From Arabidopsis thaliana (taxonomy: Eukaryota; Streptophyta; Magnoliopsida; Brassicales; Brassicaceae), in contig NC_003076.8 in NCBI RefSeq assembly GCF_000001735.4, positions 6,758,001-6,822,000 of the forward strand: 64,000 bases of DNA, in the 5' to 3' direction. Shown here piece by piece: positions 14,158 through 29,542 of this stretch. The notes beneath the pieces are model-generated. The model was not told where the DNA came from. It searched no databases and saw only the letters and a program-made list of their open reading frames with translations. The translations under genes and the position numbers were made by a program. Position 1 is the first letter of the stretch, and each line of letters starts with the position of its first letter.

Positions 14158-16380
14158 CTTATGGCGCCTTAATTTGGATTTGGAAACTATATATTATACG
14201 AACGGTGATCTGCTTATATATATGGTCTTTAGCCACTATGCAGTTTTGTATGTATAAGGATTTCTATTCGTCACAATATCAACATTATATATAAGATTTC
14301 AAAAGTCAAAGCGTATAGTATGCTTGGAGACATTTAATGTTGCATGCAAACTCCTGAAGTTATGGCTTAAGTTATGATGAATATGATAGGTGAACTTTGC
14401 TTACGAAATTTAAACTTGTTAAAATAGCTTTTGATAGCAAGACTTATACGATTCGGCTATCCCCCCAAGAAGAGTTGAAATTTGAAAATGAAAGATATCA
14501 AAAAAAAAATTGCATCTTAAATTCTTTTGATCTAGTTAACAGTTGTAAAATTGTGGTCGTAAATCTTTTTTTTTCTTTGCTTTTTTGGTCATAAAATCTT
14601 TCATTTGTTTCGATTAGCTTTATGAAAAAGTCACATACTACAAGGAGTTATATTGTTTGTATACTAATTTTTTGGCTGCACTAAATTATATTAGCATAGA
14701 CGCATTATAAATCGAGACATAGAGCGTTGACAAATAAGCACTAAGGTATATAAACTCGTTCAAAAATTTAAGATTTCTGTTTGATTGCACCGAACTTAAA
14801 GGTGCACATGCATGTGAATCTTTTCCACAAGTCAAAATGCGCGTTCATATGACAACGGACTTCTTTAAATATATATATTCATCCTAACAATATCTAGCTA
14901 GTTAGGAATACATGCTAGCTATACCATAATATCAAATTTTTATTAATCAAGAAATTCAAGGCCTTAAATTCACCAGAACAAGATAACGTAGTCCATATTC
15001 TCCGTTACATATATATGTTGTAGCTTTATGAATACAAGTTGTATGGATGCATGTACAGAATACAAGTACTATCATAAGTTTTTCATAGATTTTGTCCGGC
15101 CTGCGTCAATTAATTAATCCAACCAACTCTTGGTTAACCTGTGAAAAAATTACATATAATTTCCTACGAGCTTGCATGAAAAGAAAATATAAAAAAATAC
15201 ATTGCATATATGCATACCCAATATTCCCTTATTGAGAATTTAGAATGGTCATTATAGACTATTTTCTTGATCTTTTTGGTTATTCAGTTATTAACGTAAT
15301 ACCTACTTGGCTACAGCCTCTGATTGAGAGTGGTATGCCCATAGAGTAAACTTCATCTTTCTATTTGGAAAAGATATATATACGGAGCAACTTATTTTGA
15401 CTGATCGTGCTCTACTCAATCTTGATCTGGCTGGCTACTCCTTTCCTGTGGTTAAAGCTTTTTCTGTGACAAATTTTCAATTTGAAGAAGTCAAAATTGG
15501 ATATTACGAGCCAAAAAAAATATATGAAAGTGAAGCGTAGAGTCGGCCAACCAATGGGAAGGACATCATAGGGCTGATATCCGTTGACAAAAAAAAAAAA
15601 GAAGAAGCCAAAAAGGTTTTTAACTAACCACAACAAAACGTTGACCCAAGACAAAAACTAGCCAATAACCAGACAGAAACAGTCTAATAGTATACTGAAA
15701 TGCATAATTGTGTTGAATTATACCATTGTTTTTTATTAATTAAAAAATTAATACTCACTCTTTTTTTTCCAACTCGAATTGAGTTGTTCAATTCCATAAA
15801 ACCCATTTATATTAATTAATTTCATAATCAATCTGCATGCCGGCCTAATTGATTCCGATTCGTAGTGTTAATTAATCATTGTTAAAAGCAAAAACATTAC
15901 TAATCAGTTTAACCGACAAGCTAAACCCAACGTGGCAAATTTTCCTAAAGAATTTTTTTCAACACACACCGATCGGTTGAACAATCCAACTTGGCACAAC
16001 TTGCAGATGCTACTAGTTAATGGCTCTTTTCACATAATTTATGACAAACCTAATAGTATTAATGTGCATTGTACACGACTCTACATATGTACAATTTATT
16101 ACTATATTTGACCTTGAATTCATCCAAAATTATCTCAGATTTTAAATATTTCTTTTCGATTTTGACATTTACAAAATTAGATAATTCAAAATACGGAATT
16201 TCTCGTTAGCAAAATTATGACTTTTTTTTTATATTATTTCAACTAAAAAATAACAGAAAAAGATAAAATACAAGTCCCTGTATATTTTTTGGTCTTAGTT
16301 TGAAATATTTCGTCTTTGTTCTCGTCACCAGAGTGCTTATCTGAAAGAAATGAAGTCAGAGAAGCTCTAAAAGACCTCTA
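14158..16380. other. AT-rich spacer upstream of the kinase gene
   Basis: About 2.2 kb of AT-rich DNA with many TTAATTAA-type words (for example near 15115, 15740, 15815 and 15870) and a purine tract near 15590. The last few hundred bases serve as the kinase promoter. Short open frames at 14397 and 15412 (minus) show no family and are not called. Confidence 0.5.
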
Positions 16381-17739
16381 ATGGAGGACAAGAAAGCAAA
16401 CATAATCGCTACTATATTAATCTTAGCCCTTGTCGTAGTGATAATCGCCGCCCGAGTTTCTCTAAAACTCTCCAAAACATTCTATCTCATAGCCGGCGTC
16501 GACATTTCCTTGATCCTCGCCGTGATCTGTTTCCTCATAATCCGTAGCCGTTACAACAAAGAAAGAAAGCTCTTGGTATCAAGATTCGCCTCCGAAGGCA
16601 GAGAGCTACGAATCGAGTACAGTTTCTTGAGAAAAGTCGCCGGAGTTCCAACCAAATTCAAGCTCGAAGATCTTGAAGAAGCCACCGATGGATTCAGATC
16701 TTTGATCGGAAAAGGCGGTTCCGGTTCGGTGTTTAAAGGAGTTTTGAAAGACGGAAGTCAAGTAGCTGTGAAGAGAATCGAAGGAGAAGAGAAAGGAGAA
16801 AGAGAGTTCAGATCCGAAGTAGCTGCCATAGCTTCCGTTCAGCACAAGAATCTAGTTCGTCTTTACGGTTATTCGTCTTCGACTAGCGCGAATCGTCCGA
16901 GATTCCTCGTTTACGATTATATCGTAAACTCGTCTCTCGATATCTGGATTTTTCCGGATAGAGGAAACAGAGGAAGATCCGGAGGAGGATGCTTGTCTTG
17001 GGAACAAAGGTACCAAGTTGCTATTGATGTAGCTAAAGCTCTTGCTTATCTTCATCATGATTGTCGATCTAAGATCTTGCATCTCGATGTTAAACCCGAA
17101 AACATTCTACTAGACGAGAATTTCCGAGCGGTGGTAACCGATTTCGGACTCTCTAAGCTGATTGCTAGAGATGAGAGCAGAGTACTAACGGATATCCGTG
17201 GTACTCGGGGGTATTTAGCCCCCGAGTGGCTTCTTGAACACGGTATTTCGGAGAAATCCGATGTGTATAGCTACGGGATTGTGTTACTAGAGATGATCGG
17301 AGGACGGAGAAGCATTTCAAGGGTAGAAGTTAAGGAAACAAAAAAGAAGAAATTAGAGTATTTCCCAAGGATTGTGAACCAAAAGATGAGAGAAAGAAAG
17401 ATAATGGAGATTGTTGATCAAAGGCTGATTGAAGTTAATGAGGTAGATGAAGAGGAAGTGATGAAATTGGTGTGTGTGGCTTTGTGGTGTATACAAGAGA
17501 AGTCTAAGAAAAGGCCTGATATGACTATGGTTATTGAGATGCTTGAAGGGAGAGTTCCGGTGAACGAGCCACCGGATTCAGATGTTGTTGTGGTCGATCT
17601 TTTGGCGGCTGATGATGATGATGCAAGTACCGGTGTTCGACGGGTAGTAAATATCCCGAAATTGCAAATCCATAGGGAGAGGAATTTTCGTTTATCATCC
17701 ATTTGCTCTAGTATCATATCTCCCATCTCTCCACGCTAG
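16381..17739 (+). CDS. Membrane-anchored receptor-like protein kinase (non-RD)
   Basis: A single-exon protein of 452 residues, likely At5g20050. Two hydrophobic segments occupy residues 8-28 and 35-56, so there is essentially no extracellular domain. The kinase domain runs from about residue 103 to 400: glycine loop GKGGSGSVFKG at 110-120, VAVK with Lys131, catalytic loop HLDVKPEN starting at 234, DFG at 254-256, and GTRGYLAPEW with APE at 280-282. The catalytic Asp is preceded by Leu rather than Arg, making it a non-RD kinase. Family resemblance is to the SD-2b/LRK10L-like group of plant receptor-like kinases. The substrate and ligand are unknown. An in-line start with no alternative upstream ATG supports the chosen start. 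Confidence 0.93.
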   Translation: MEDKKANIIATILILALVVVIIAARVSLKLSKTFYLIAGVDISLILAVICFLIIRSRYNKERKLLVSRFASEGRELRIEYSFLRKVAGVPTKFKLEDLEEATDGFRSLIGKGGSGSVFKGVLKDGSQVAVKRIEGEEKGEREFRSEVAAIASVQHKNLVRLYGYSSSTSANRPRFLVYDYIVNSSLDIWIFPDRGNRGRSGGGCLSWEQRYQVAIDVAKALAYLHHDCRSKILHLDVKPENILLDENFRAVVTDFGLSKLIARDESRVLTDIRGTRGYLAPEWLLEHGISEKSDVYSYGIVLLEMIGGRRSISRVEVKETKKKKLEYFPRIVNQKMRERKIMEIVDQRLIEVNEVDEEEVMKLVCVALWCIQEKSKKRPDMTMVIEMLEGRVPVNEPPDSDVVVVDLLAADDDDASTGVRRVVNIPKLQIHRERNFRLSSICSSIISPISPR

Positions 17740-18799
17740 TTATTTTTGTGTGTTCATATTGGTTTTGTTTCAATCAAAAACTGAGTATGTTTGGTGTGTT
17801 ACTATTAATCAACCTTTGATACGTATAATAAACACAATTTATACCAAAAATGATATATCCATTATCTCGACATGAATGACTAGAAGAACCATCGTCTCGA
17901 GGGGACGCTTAATGAATCTCAAATCAATTATAAAGATCAATCCAGTTATGAACAATTGGTTATGAATAGAAGAAAGTCAATGAATCTTAAACCGAATTTG
18001 GTCGGTCAAAGTAAACCGAATCTCCCAATTCTATTATTGAAGAAGAAACTGATAAAAACAAAAGGTTTGGGGAGAAAGTGAAAAGAACAAAAACATGAAG
18101 GACGCTAAGGCAAACAAAAAGTGCAATCCACATCAGAATTTATGGATTGCTTGCTGCTAGAAAGCTCTGTTTCTTTTTGCTTCCTTAGACTTCTCCGTCG
18201 ATTAACCCTTGCCGAGGTACTGTCTCAGGTCTCAGCTTAGATATTTATTCTATGCGATTTTTCCAATTTCTTTAGCATCTGCTCTGTAATGTATCATTCT
18301 GGTTTCGTTTTGCAATTTTGTATTCAAAGACAACACGACTTTGGTATCTGGGTTTTCGTGAATCCTTGTAACTTTTTGTCGATCGATCGAGCACTTTGTT
18401 TCTTTTCCTGCACAATGTCTGAACGGACTAAATATTTTAAGGTTTTTGCTCTCTTGGAGCTTTATTGTTGTTTTCGGATTTCGTCTGGGAATTTCTCAAC
18501 GTTATCCGTCTGATGAATAGAATAGTTCGAATTGGGAACGAAGGGATGTTGTTTTTACTTCTTAATGTTATCTCACTTTGAAGTTCTTAAGAATTTTAGA
18601 TTTGAACTTTGAAGAATGTGGTATTTGTTTTCTGTTATGTCCATGGATTCATCATCCATGTTGTTAAAAATGCTACAATCTCACCTGATTTAATCAATGT
18701 GGTGTGAATGATTTATGTATTTGTTTTCCTGCAGGGTCATTTTTTTTTTCTTGAATTTTTTCACCAAGTGTTCGTTCACGGCATTGCTTGTCCTCCAGT
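17740..18799. other. Kinase 3' UTR, promoter and spliced leader of the hydrolase gene
   Basis: After the kinase 3' UTR come AAACCGAA words (17991 and 18014), then a leader beginning near 18110. A 5' UTR intron probably opens at about 18215 or 18229 and closes at the CTGCAG near 18735. Nothing coding was recognised; short frames inside the intron are not called. Confidence 0.5.
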
Positions 18800-21447
18800 A
18801 TGAGTATCTCCGGTGCTGCAGTTGGTTCAGGTTTAGTGTATTCTTATTTTCTGTTACATAATGTTTCGGTTTAAATGGAAATTATGAAATAAAACTCTGA
18901 ATTGCAACATTATTTCAGGCAGAAATTTAAGAAGAGCGGTAGAGTTTGGGAAAACTCATGTGGTTAGGCCTAAAGGGAAACATCAAGCAACTATTGTCTG
19001 GTTACATGGGCTTGGGGACAATGGCTCGAGGTCAGTCTTTTCTCTCTGAAGTTGGTTTGCAGTCTAGAATCTAGATGGATATTTGGAATTGTAGAAATTG
19101 CAAATAAGCTGGTAGACTATTGACTATCAGTAATGAATGTAACTTATGTTAGCGTTCAAATCTTACATCGTTCATCATCTTGATTGATACACATTTTGTT
19201 AAAAAGTTGGTACCTTAAGTCTTTTTGTTTTTTGACTGCAGCTGGTCCCAGCTTTTGGAGACCCTTCCCCTTCCAAATGTGAGTTATAAGCTTTAAGTGA
19301 TATCCATTGTATTTTAACAGCACTCGGTTAATCTACCTTTACGGATACTAAACCATTGTATTTGACATGTAGATCAAATGGATTTGCCCGACTGCTCCTT
19401 CTCAACCAATAAGTTTATTTGGTGGTTTTCCCTCCACAGCTTGTAAGTATATTTGCTACATAGGATTCGCCTTTCATTTGTTTAAGCGGAATCTATTCCT
19501 AATGTAAATAGGCAGATAGGTTAAAGTGAATAGATTAAATTTAATCATGTTCATGCAGAAGAATTTGCCATGGGCCAATTATTCAACAATTATGGTTTTG
19601 AAATTCGTAAGCTAGTAAGCAAAGTAGTCAATCAAGTGGTTGGGGATAAGCTCACTATTAGAGATCAAATTCTTTTACACGTCTGTAGCTTTGTAGGAAG
19701 CTCATCTTAGCTTTTAGTTTAGAGTAGTAAACAACACATCATTGGTTCGGCTCCACATCACTAGACCAAAGAAACATTCTTCTGTTCTTGCTAAAATTTG
19801 GGAATTTCTATGCAAAAATTAATCTTCTGCTATGCTACATAAGGGACAAGGTTGTTCAGTCAACAATATAGTTTACCTTTAACCGAAAAATAGACTTTAC
19901 TTCTCTCCTTGGAGGCAATATTTGGTACAACAGATAGAGCCTTCTTTACCTTTCTTTATATAGACACTATCATCAGACTTGTGCACAAATGTCTATTACT
20001 ATGAGTAGGGAAGTATTTTTTTTGAGAAAAGATTTGATGAGTTGCTACTGAATTTATGTAGGGTTTGATGTTGTGGACATCAATGAAGATGGACCTGATG
20101 ATATGGAAGGATTGGATGTGGCTGCTGCACATGTTGCAAATCTGTTGTCGAATGAGCCTGCTGACAGTAAGTTATCCTTCCAAACTTGCATATTCATTCC
20201 CCTCCATCAATCAGTGATCACTGAATTAGTAAGAAGAATGATAAACATGACGATTATAATTTCTACAAGTTGTTGTACGGTACACTATTGTAGCCTAATA
20301 GTTAAGGTTCAAATCTAGGGGGAAACCCTTTTTTTTTTTTAAATTGAAGGAGTAGATATTCTCAATTGAAAGGAGGTTGTATAGTGGGTATGCCGAGTAG
20401 AGTTAGAAAGATTTAAGATTTAAAAGGAGACAGATTAAGGGAGTAGAACTAGAGAGAGAAACAATAGAATTTGGAGGTTTCGAAGAGCTAATACCATTCA
20501 ACTAAAAGTATTACACATGTTTAACATTAAAGCCAAAATATCTGACTTCATTACAGAAAGTTACTAGGCAGGAATTCTAGAGTCAAACAGAAATCTGACT
20601 TTACTCTAGTTAGTTACTGGTTGACTTAATAATTTGGATATTTGAGTTAAATACTTTTGTTGGGAATTTGGACACTGGTTTAAACTGTGTTTATCTTTCA
20701 TTGCTCAAAGTTAAATTAGGTGTTGGAGGATTCAGCATGGGTGCGGCGACATCTCTATATTCTGCAACTTGTTTTGCTCTCGGTAAATATGGAAATGGCA
20801 ATCCATACCCTATCAATTTAAGCGCAATCATAGGCTTAAGCGGCTGGCTTCCTTGTGCAAAGTATGTTTTCAACTTCTCCTAACGTTCTCCTAGTTTAAT
20901 GGGATAATGGTGTCACCTTGGTGCGTTTATTATTATTCTCATAGGACATTGGCTGGCAAACTAGAAGAGGAACAGATCAAGAACCGAGCTGCATCGTTGC
21001 CCATTGTTGTCTGTCATGGAAAAGGTAATTGTGCATATTATAATACCCTTACTTTCTGAACTGTTTCACTTCTCAGTATGTTTAATATGGTCATCTTTTT
21101 GGTTTTGAACCCTGCTGTAAATGCATTTCATATTCTCTAAGAAAAATATTCTCGCGAGCAACCGGTTATTCAAATTGTTCCATAACACCAATTCAAGTAA
21201 AAAGGGTTACATTTTAAAGATTTTCTCGTCTTTCATGTTCTCATATTATTGATTCATGTAACTTTGGTTTGCAGCTGATGATGTGGTACCGTTCAAGTTT
21301 GGGGAGAAATCTTCACAGGCTTTGCTTTCAAATGGGTTTAAGAAGGTGACCTTCAAACCTTACAGTGCACTTGGTCACCACACAATCCCACAGGAGTTGG
21401 ATGAGTTGTGCGCATGGTTGACATCCACGCTCAGCCTCGAAGGTTGA
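18800..21447 (+). CDS. Alpha/beta hydrolase, acyl-protein thioesterase / carboxylesterase-like
   Basis: A 252-residue protein from eight coding exons: 18800-18830, 18919-19030, 19242-19278, 19373-19442, 20062-20166, 20711-20861, 20945-21024, 21275-21447. It matches the phospholipase/carboxylesterase family that includes acyl-protein thioesterases, which remove palmitate from proteins. The nucleophile motif GFSMG places Ser127, HGKADDVVP supplies the acidic residue (Asp198 by alignment to the family), and LGHHTIP the catalytic His, about 230. The oxyanion-hole strand reads WLHGLGDNGSSW. No signal peptide is visible, so it is probably cytosolic. The likely locus is At5g20060. Actual substrates cannot be read from sequence. 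Confidence 0.93.
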
Positions 21448-21892
21448 TACTTCCTATGATGTAGCTTTCTGATGAAAACCCTTCAACTCTTGAGAGTTTG
21501 ATTGAATTGGATGTTTCAGGATTTCACAATGTTTTCATTGGAATATTTGTGTAAGACACATTCGTCTAGTAGCAAATCTTCTCCTTTGGCACGTCCAAAA
21601 ACATACTCATCACTAATCAACCGTTCTATGGATTCCAAAATTATTGCCTTGATAGAGACTTGTTATCCATCAGAGGGTTACAAAAACTTAAATTCCCTTT
21701 GAATAAATTGATTTAATTTAAAATAACTCAGAGTAGGCGCCGACAGTTGCGCATCACTAAAGTAACCAATTGCAAAGTCTACACGTGTGTGGATTATAGT
21801 CTGACACGTGTGAGGACGAGACTCTTCTGAATCATCGTTGCTCATTTCTCACTCTGTGTGGGAGCCTAAACAATGGGGAGACGAAACCAGAG
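21448..21892. other. Spacer between the hydrolase gene and NUDX19
   Basis: Holds the hydrolase 3' UTR and the short NUDX19 promoter. Two ACACGTGT/ACACGTGTG words (near 21782 and 21804) carry the CACGTG core. No gene was seen. Confidence 0.45.
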
Positions 21893-24308
<2,416 letters not shown>

Positions 24309-24707
24309 CTAGAAAGATGAACTTAGATGCTTAGAAACCAAACGTTTGCTATGGCTTCTATGCTTATTTTGAATTGCTGAGTCCTAAGTGTGTGGACTTC
24401 GCTCGAAGTTATTTCTTTGCAACGACGATTTAGATCAATAAAAATTAATCAAAGATTGACCTCAATAAATTTGAGTTTTATAGTTCGTTTTTCTTTAGTG
24501 GCTGTGTTCTTCTAAATCAGATGTTTACTGCTTCTTCCTAATGTTCTTGTTGTAAAACAAAAAAAAAAAGTTAACAAATGAGAATTCCACTGTTCTTAGA
24601 GTACACATCTCCATAGCGTAGCATTCACTCTCCTTCCCCAGATTCTAAAACCCCCTCCCTAGTCCTCCTCCAAACCATTTTGTTCTTTCTCAGAGATCTA
24701 AACCATC
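24309..24707. other. Spacer between NUDX19 and CBR2
   Basis: NUDX19 3' UTR, then the CBR2 promoter and leader, with an A-run near 24560. Nothing else was seen. Confidence 0.45.
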
Positions 24708-27700
24708 ATGGCTACTTCCTTCTTCCGGCGACTCGCTAGGTCAGCTCCGATTACATTCCCTGTCGCATTTGGATCTCAAAGCAAATCTGGTTCTGGCGCT
24801 TTCCGGTTCTCCACCGGTGCAATCGCGGCACTTTCCGGTGGATTCTCCTATTACTACTTGACATCCGGCAACAATCTGGTGAATTTTTCTATCTAATGTC
24901 TTTGATTTCTATGTAATAGTTGATCACTTCGAATTCCGTTTAATTTTTCGTCGAGCTGGTTTTTGATCCCTTTCTCTTGCATTTTGTCCAATGTGTGTGT
25001 TTGTTGTATTTTCATATTCAATCAGACGAGTTTATACGATCAATACAAAGTATGTAGATCTTCATTTTCGTTTGTACTTTATGATCTCAGGTTTATCTGG
25101 ATCAAGCTAAGGAAGAGACAGGACCAAAAACCGGTGCGTATTCTCTAACTACGCTTTTCCTTATTTTGTTACGAAAGCTTTGAAACGTTTTTGCTACTAG
25201 CCTGCTTTATGATCAGATTATGATTGTTTATTGTATTGTGCTGTGTGATGTCAGCTCTAAACCCTGATAAATGGCTCGAGTTCAAGCTTCAAGACACTGC
25301 TAGAGTTAGCCACAACACTCAGTTGTTCAGGTTTTCACTTAACTTACTAATACTTTGATTGAAACATACACACACATTGGCTTTGGACTCTCATGAACAC
25401 TTTTCGAATTTCCATAATTGAATGTCATTTTGGTCAAAGTACAAGTGATCTAGTTTGTTTAACCCGCTAAGCTTAAAAATCTTCTTAGTAATGGGCATTC
25501 TTGCTGTTGATATGGTTAGAGTCCGCAGTTTAAGCAACTATAGATTTTTTTCCCACAATACTTCTGTATTTAAGTCCATTTCTTGAATGATAGTTATATA
25601 TCGGTCATAACGATAATCTTTGGGTTTCTTATTTTGGCATTTCCTTGAAATCCAGGTTCTCATTTGACCCCTCAGCTGAGTTGGGTCTACATGTTGCTTC
25701 TTGTCTCCTGACAAGGTATGCTGTGGTCACATTCGTTCAACTTTACAGTAAAAGAAATTTATTTTGGACGACTTGTGTAAAATTTCTCAACTAAACTAAA
25801 TTCGTAAATCTGACCTTTCCATTTTCTTTGTACAGGGCTCCTTTAGGCTATAATGCTGAAGGGAAAACGAAATATGTCATTAGACCGTAAGTTCCGCTAA
25901 AAAACTTTTTACCAGCTAAAGCTTTGCATTGTATTTCATGTCTGGACAACCATTGCTAGCCTATCTGTCGCATTTTTTTCACTTTTGTTCTGTTAGCTTA
26001 TCTGTAACTTTGCATTTTTAGTTTACGCATTGTGCCATTGTCTGCAACTTAAAGTTGAAGGCTGATAGCTGTCATTAAGAAAATAAATAGATAGCTTGGA
26101 AAAGATGCAGATTTTATGCAGCCATATCTCTAAGAATAGGTTACTTGATTCTAAATTTGAGCTGCTGAAGTTACCACTTTTGTGCTATCTGCCTTCTAAT
26201 TTCTAAATATCAACCCACTTTTTCAGTATACAAACTTATCTTGCAAATAAATCTTCCAGATCATTATTTTTCTTGCTTTCTACGATAAAGCTCTTTAATA
26301 CTTGTACTTATGTACGTGAGGCTTCTTTTGACCTTATTTATCTTATATTTGTGAATTATCTCAGTTACACTCCTATATCAGATCCAGAGGCTAAGGGCTA
26401 TTTTGATTTACTGATTAAGGTATGAGTGTCCTGTTAATATACATGTGCTTCTCTCTACTTCTACTGCTATTTTCGAGAAACAACTAGATATATTATGATT
26501 GCATTTATTTCCTCGACTTGTTTTGAATTTGTTGTGATGTAGTTCATTGCTTTTTGCAGGTATATCCTGACGGAAAAATGAGTCAGCATTTTGCCAGCTT
26601 AAAACCGGGGGATGTGTTGGAAGTAAAAGGGTATAGTTTTTTTTTACTATTGTTAGTCTTTTATCTACAGTTGGTGATAGCTCTTTATTTCATATGGTGT
26701 TTAACATTATCTTTTCGTATAGACCCGTTGAAAAGTTCAAATACTCGCCGAATATGAAGAAACATATTGGCATGGTATACCCTTATTCCCTTGTTACAAC
26801 CAACTTTACTGAAGGGTTCTTGCATAGAATCTGTTTTGTTATATGGAAGTAGAACTTTGAAGATACGAACTGCACTAGTACAGTTGTTTTTTTCTCATCT
26901 CAGCGTATGGAAGTATTTCACCTGCTCATTTACTGACATGCAAGTCCATATAAATTCAATTTTTATGTGGTTTCATTTCTACTTTCCTGTTTAGTAGTAT
27001 GATTTACTGACTTGTAGTTATTTTTTGTATTATGCTGACAAGTCAATGTAATGAAATATAAATTCTCACCTTTTTGTGTTGGCTATCCCTTTTTTTAAAT
27101 ACTTGAAGATTGCCGGTGGAAGTGGGATTACTCCAATGCTTCAGGTGATTGATGCCATTGTGAAGAATCCTGAGGACAACACGCAGGTGACCAATTTGTT
27201 ATTGACTTATTTTTCATACGAATTTTCGAAGTACTTCCTATTCTAGCGCTGGTTTGTTTACCAAGATCTTGAAAGTGTTATCATCCTCTACAATTCATTT
27301 CTAAATCAGCTGAAATTTTCATAAAAAAATAGTCTTAACCATGGAAATTTACGATTTCTCTGTGTGCACAGATATCATTGCTTTATGCCAATGTGTCACC
27401 AGATGATATACTCCTGAAGCAGAAGCTTGATGTACTTCAGGCTAACCACCCAAATTTGAAGGTAGATTTCTCTTGGATTTGTCAATTGATTAGTTTGCTA
27501 GCTGGTTACTATTAGCATACACACTTTTCTTAAAAAGATTTTGATGTTCAAAATCTACAGATATTCTATACTGTTGACAACCCTACTAAAAACTGGAAAG
27601 GAGGAGTAGGTTACATTTCAAAGGATATGGCTCTGAAAGGCTTACCTCTTCCTACCGACGATACTCTTATCCTTGTAAGTTACCTTACTATCTTCAGAAC

Positions 27701-28360
27701 CATAATGGAACACTGTATTCTGAGAGTATGACAACAAGGATGTAAAAAAAAGCGTTACGGATTTGATCTACTGACGAACAAGTTATGGATTGAATCAAAC
27801 ATACATGGTTAACAAAAATGCGGCATGCTTCACTATGAATTCAGGTATGCGGTCCTCCTGGGATGATGGAGCATATATCTGGAGGCAAAGCTCCAGACTG
27901 GTCACAAGGAGAGGTTTGTACCAATCCCTTAACATCGTTTTTTTCTTGGCAATTTAATAACTTAAATCCTAAAAGTTATCTAAACCTTTGTGTTGAAACT
28001 ATCTATACCCATATCGGATATCTCTGATAGCTAGTGGTTTAAATGCAATTAGCAACACACACGTAAACAACGTTGAGCTGAAAGAGGGCATAGTAAATGT
28101 ATTCAGGGAAAGGCTATGAGATGGCTCATAGCTTAGTCTTTGTTATTAGGAAAAAATTGATAAGTTGATGGCACAAAAAGTTGAAAAATGTCTTGCAGTC
28201 TGTCGGTTTCGAGTCACTGTAATTAGTTGGAGAGAACCACTCAATCAATAGCAAGATGCAGAGAAGTTCATATCTAATATCTCGTTGGTTTTTTTTACTG
28301 CAGGTCAAGGGGATTCTCAAGGAACTCGGATACACAGAGGAAATGGTGTTCAAATTCTGA
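24708..28360 (+). CDS. CBR2: NADH-cytochrome b5 reductase-like, mitochondrial
   Basis: A 328-residue flavoprotein from thirteen exons: 24708-24878, 25091-25133, 25255-25330, 25656-25715, 25836-25886, 26365-26419, 26560-26630, 26723-26774, 27109-27186, 27372-27461, 27561-27674, 27845-27913, 28304-28360. The FAD-binding motif RPYTPIS is at 133-139. The pyridine-nucleotide motif GGSGITPM is at 196-203 and CGPPGMM at 289-295. The protein ends in Phe, as is usual for the family. The N-terminus (MATSFFRRLARSAP) is Arg/Ser-rich without acids, fitting a mitochondrial presequence, followed by a short hydrophobic stretch near residue 45. It passes electrons from NADH to cytochrome b5-type acceptors. 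The likely locus is At5g20080. Confidence 0.95.
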
Positions 28361-29542
28361 GTGGACTAGAGAATCAGAATACGATCTCAAGGAGGTTTCC
28401 TTTCATGTAATAAAATGGCCCCAAGCAAACATTAATTGATGCAGAGTGAGCTTGACAATCGAGCTACCGAGCTTTGAAAATAAACAAAGCAAAACGGATC
28501 AGTTAGTCATTTGTCTCTGCAGGTAATAGCGGAACTTGATTTTGATGGTAAATTTCTATGCAACCAAGATATTGAATATGGTTCGAAAGATGATAATTGT
28601 GCGTTTAAAATTCGCGTCTGTGTTTTGGACTCATCTCTTGTGCTTGAAGAAAGATCCAATTAGCATTTTTTGGACCAATCTCAAGCAGCAAATTTTTTTA
28701 ACTTGGCTTTGACCTCTCTTGTTCAACAGTTGTTAATTTGGCTCTGATTTGACTAACCTGCAAATCAATCTACTCTTCTTATTAGACACCGTCCCAAATC
28801 ATTCTCTGCGTCTTAAATAAAGAAATTTACTCGCTAACGTCCATTAGTTGCGGTGAGAGCAATTGCAGAAATCCAACTTGCACGTTGAACGATTTGAACT
28901 GTTGAACTCGTTAGATGATACTACTATGGAAATTACAAAGCAGGTGGACGAGGACAAGTATTGCAATATGGTAAAGGATTGCAGGAGTTGGGACAGATTT
29001 TCATGTTTGAACCCCTTTTTTGTGTGAACACGAATGTGGAATGACGACTGGTCCCAAATTTTATTACAAGCGGTTACTTATGAAAACAAAGGATATAATG
29101 TTAGTGAATGATCCAACAAGTAAAGCAACCATAGCTTGGGGACACAATACAAAACACGTTTCGAAAGAAAATCAAATGGATGGATTCAGTAATTCCCACG
29201 AACAAATTCTGAAGCAGCGTTGAAGAAACCTTTCCTCATTTTGGTTTACTGAGATGGTTTCTCCTCTTCTTTCTTGGAGGATAAATACCTGTCATTTAAG
29301 CACATTTGTGGAATTTCACGAGTGAGCAACGAAAACAGGTTAAAGCTAGACTTAAGAAGCAATTGCATAAATAGTGTACATAGGATTCAGAAACCTGGTT
29401 TTATCTGTTAAGCTTTTTAATTCAAAACAGTAATCTAAAAGCGAACTTGTTTCCAAAGGCTAGTGATTCATTTTACGGTGCATTTGTTCACGTACTGTAT
29501 ATAATCTACACTCGGACATATGACTCTCTGAGATAGAGAACT
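28361..29542. other. Spacer between CBR2 and MPC1 (convergent)
   Basis: Starts with the CBR2 3' UTR and ends with the MPC1 3' UTR. The middle holds a 67-codon plus-strand open frame at 29020-29223 with no family I know; there is no support beyond its being open. No RNA gene was seen. Confidence 0.4.

Noticed and set aside
20250-20330. tRNA-like words (GTAGCCTAATAGTTAAGG, GGTTCAAATCTAG) in a hydrolase intron
   Set aside because: No cloverleaf can be built and the A and B box words are too close together, so it is not a tRNA gene; a SINE relic is possible but unsupported.
29020-29223. 67-codon plus-strand frame between CBR2 and MPC1
   Set aside because: No start context, domain or splice partner is evident, and the composition looks random.
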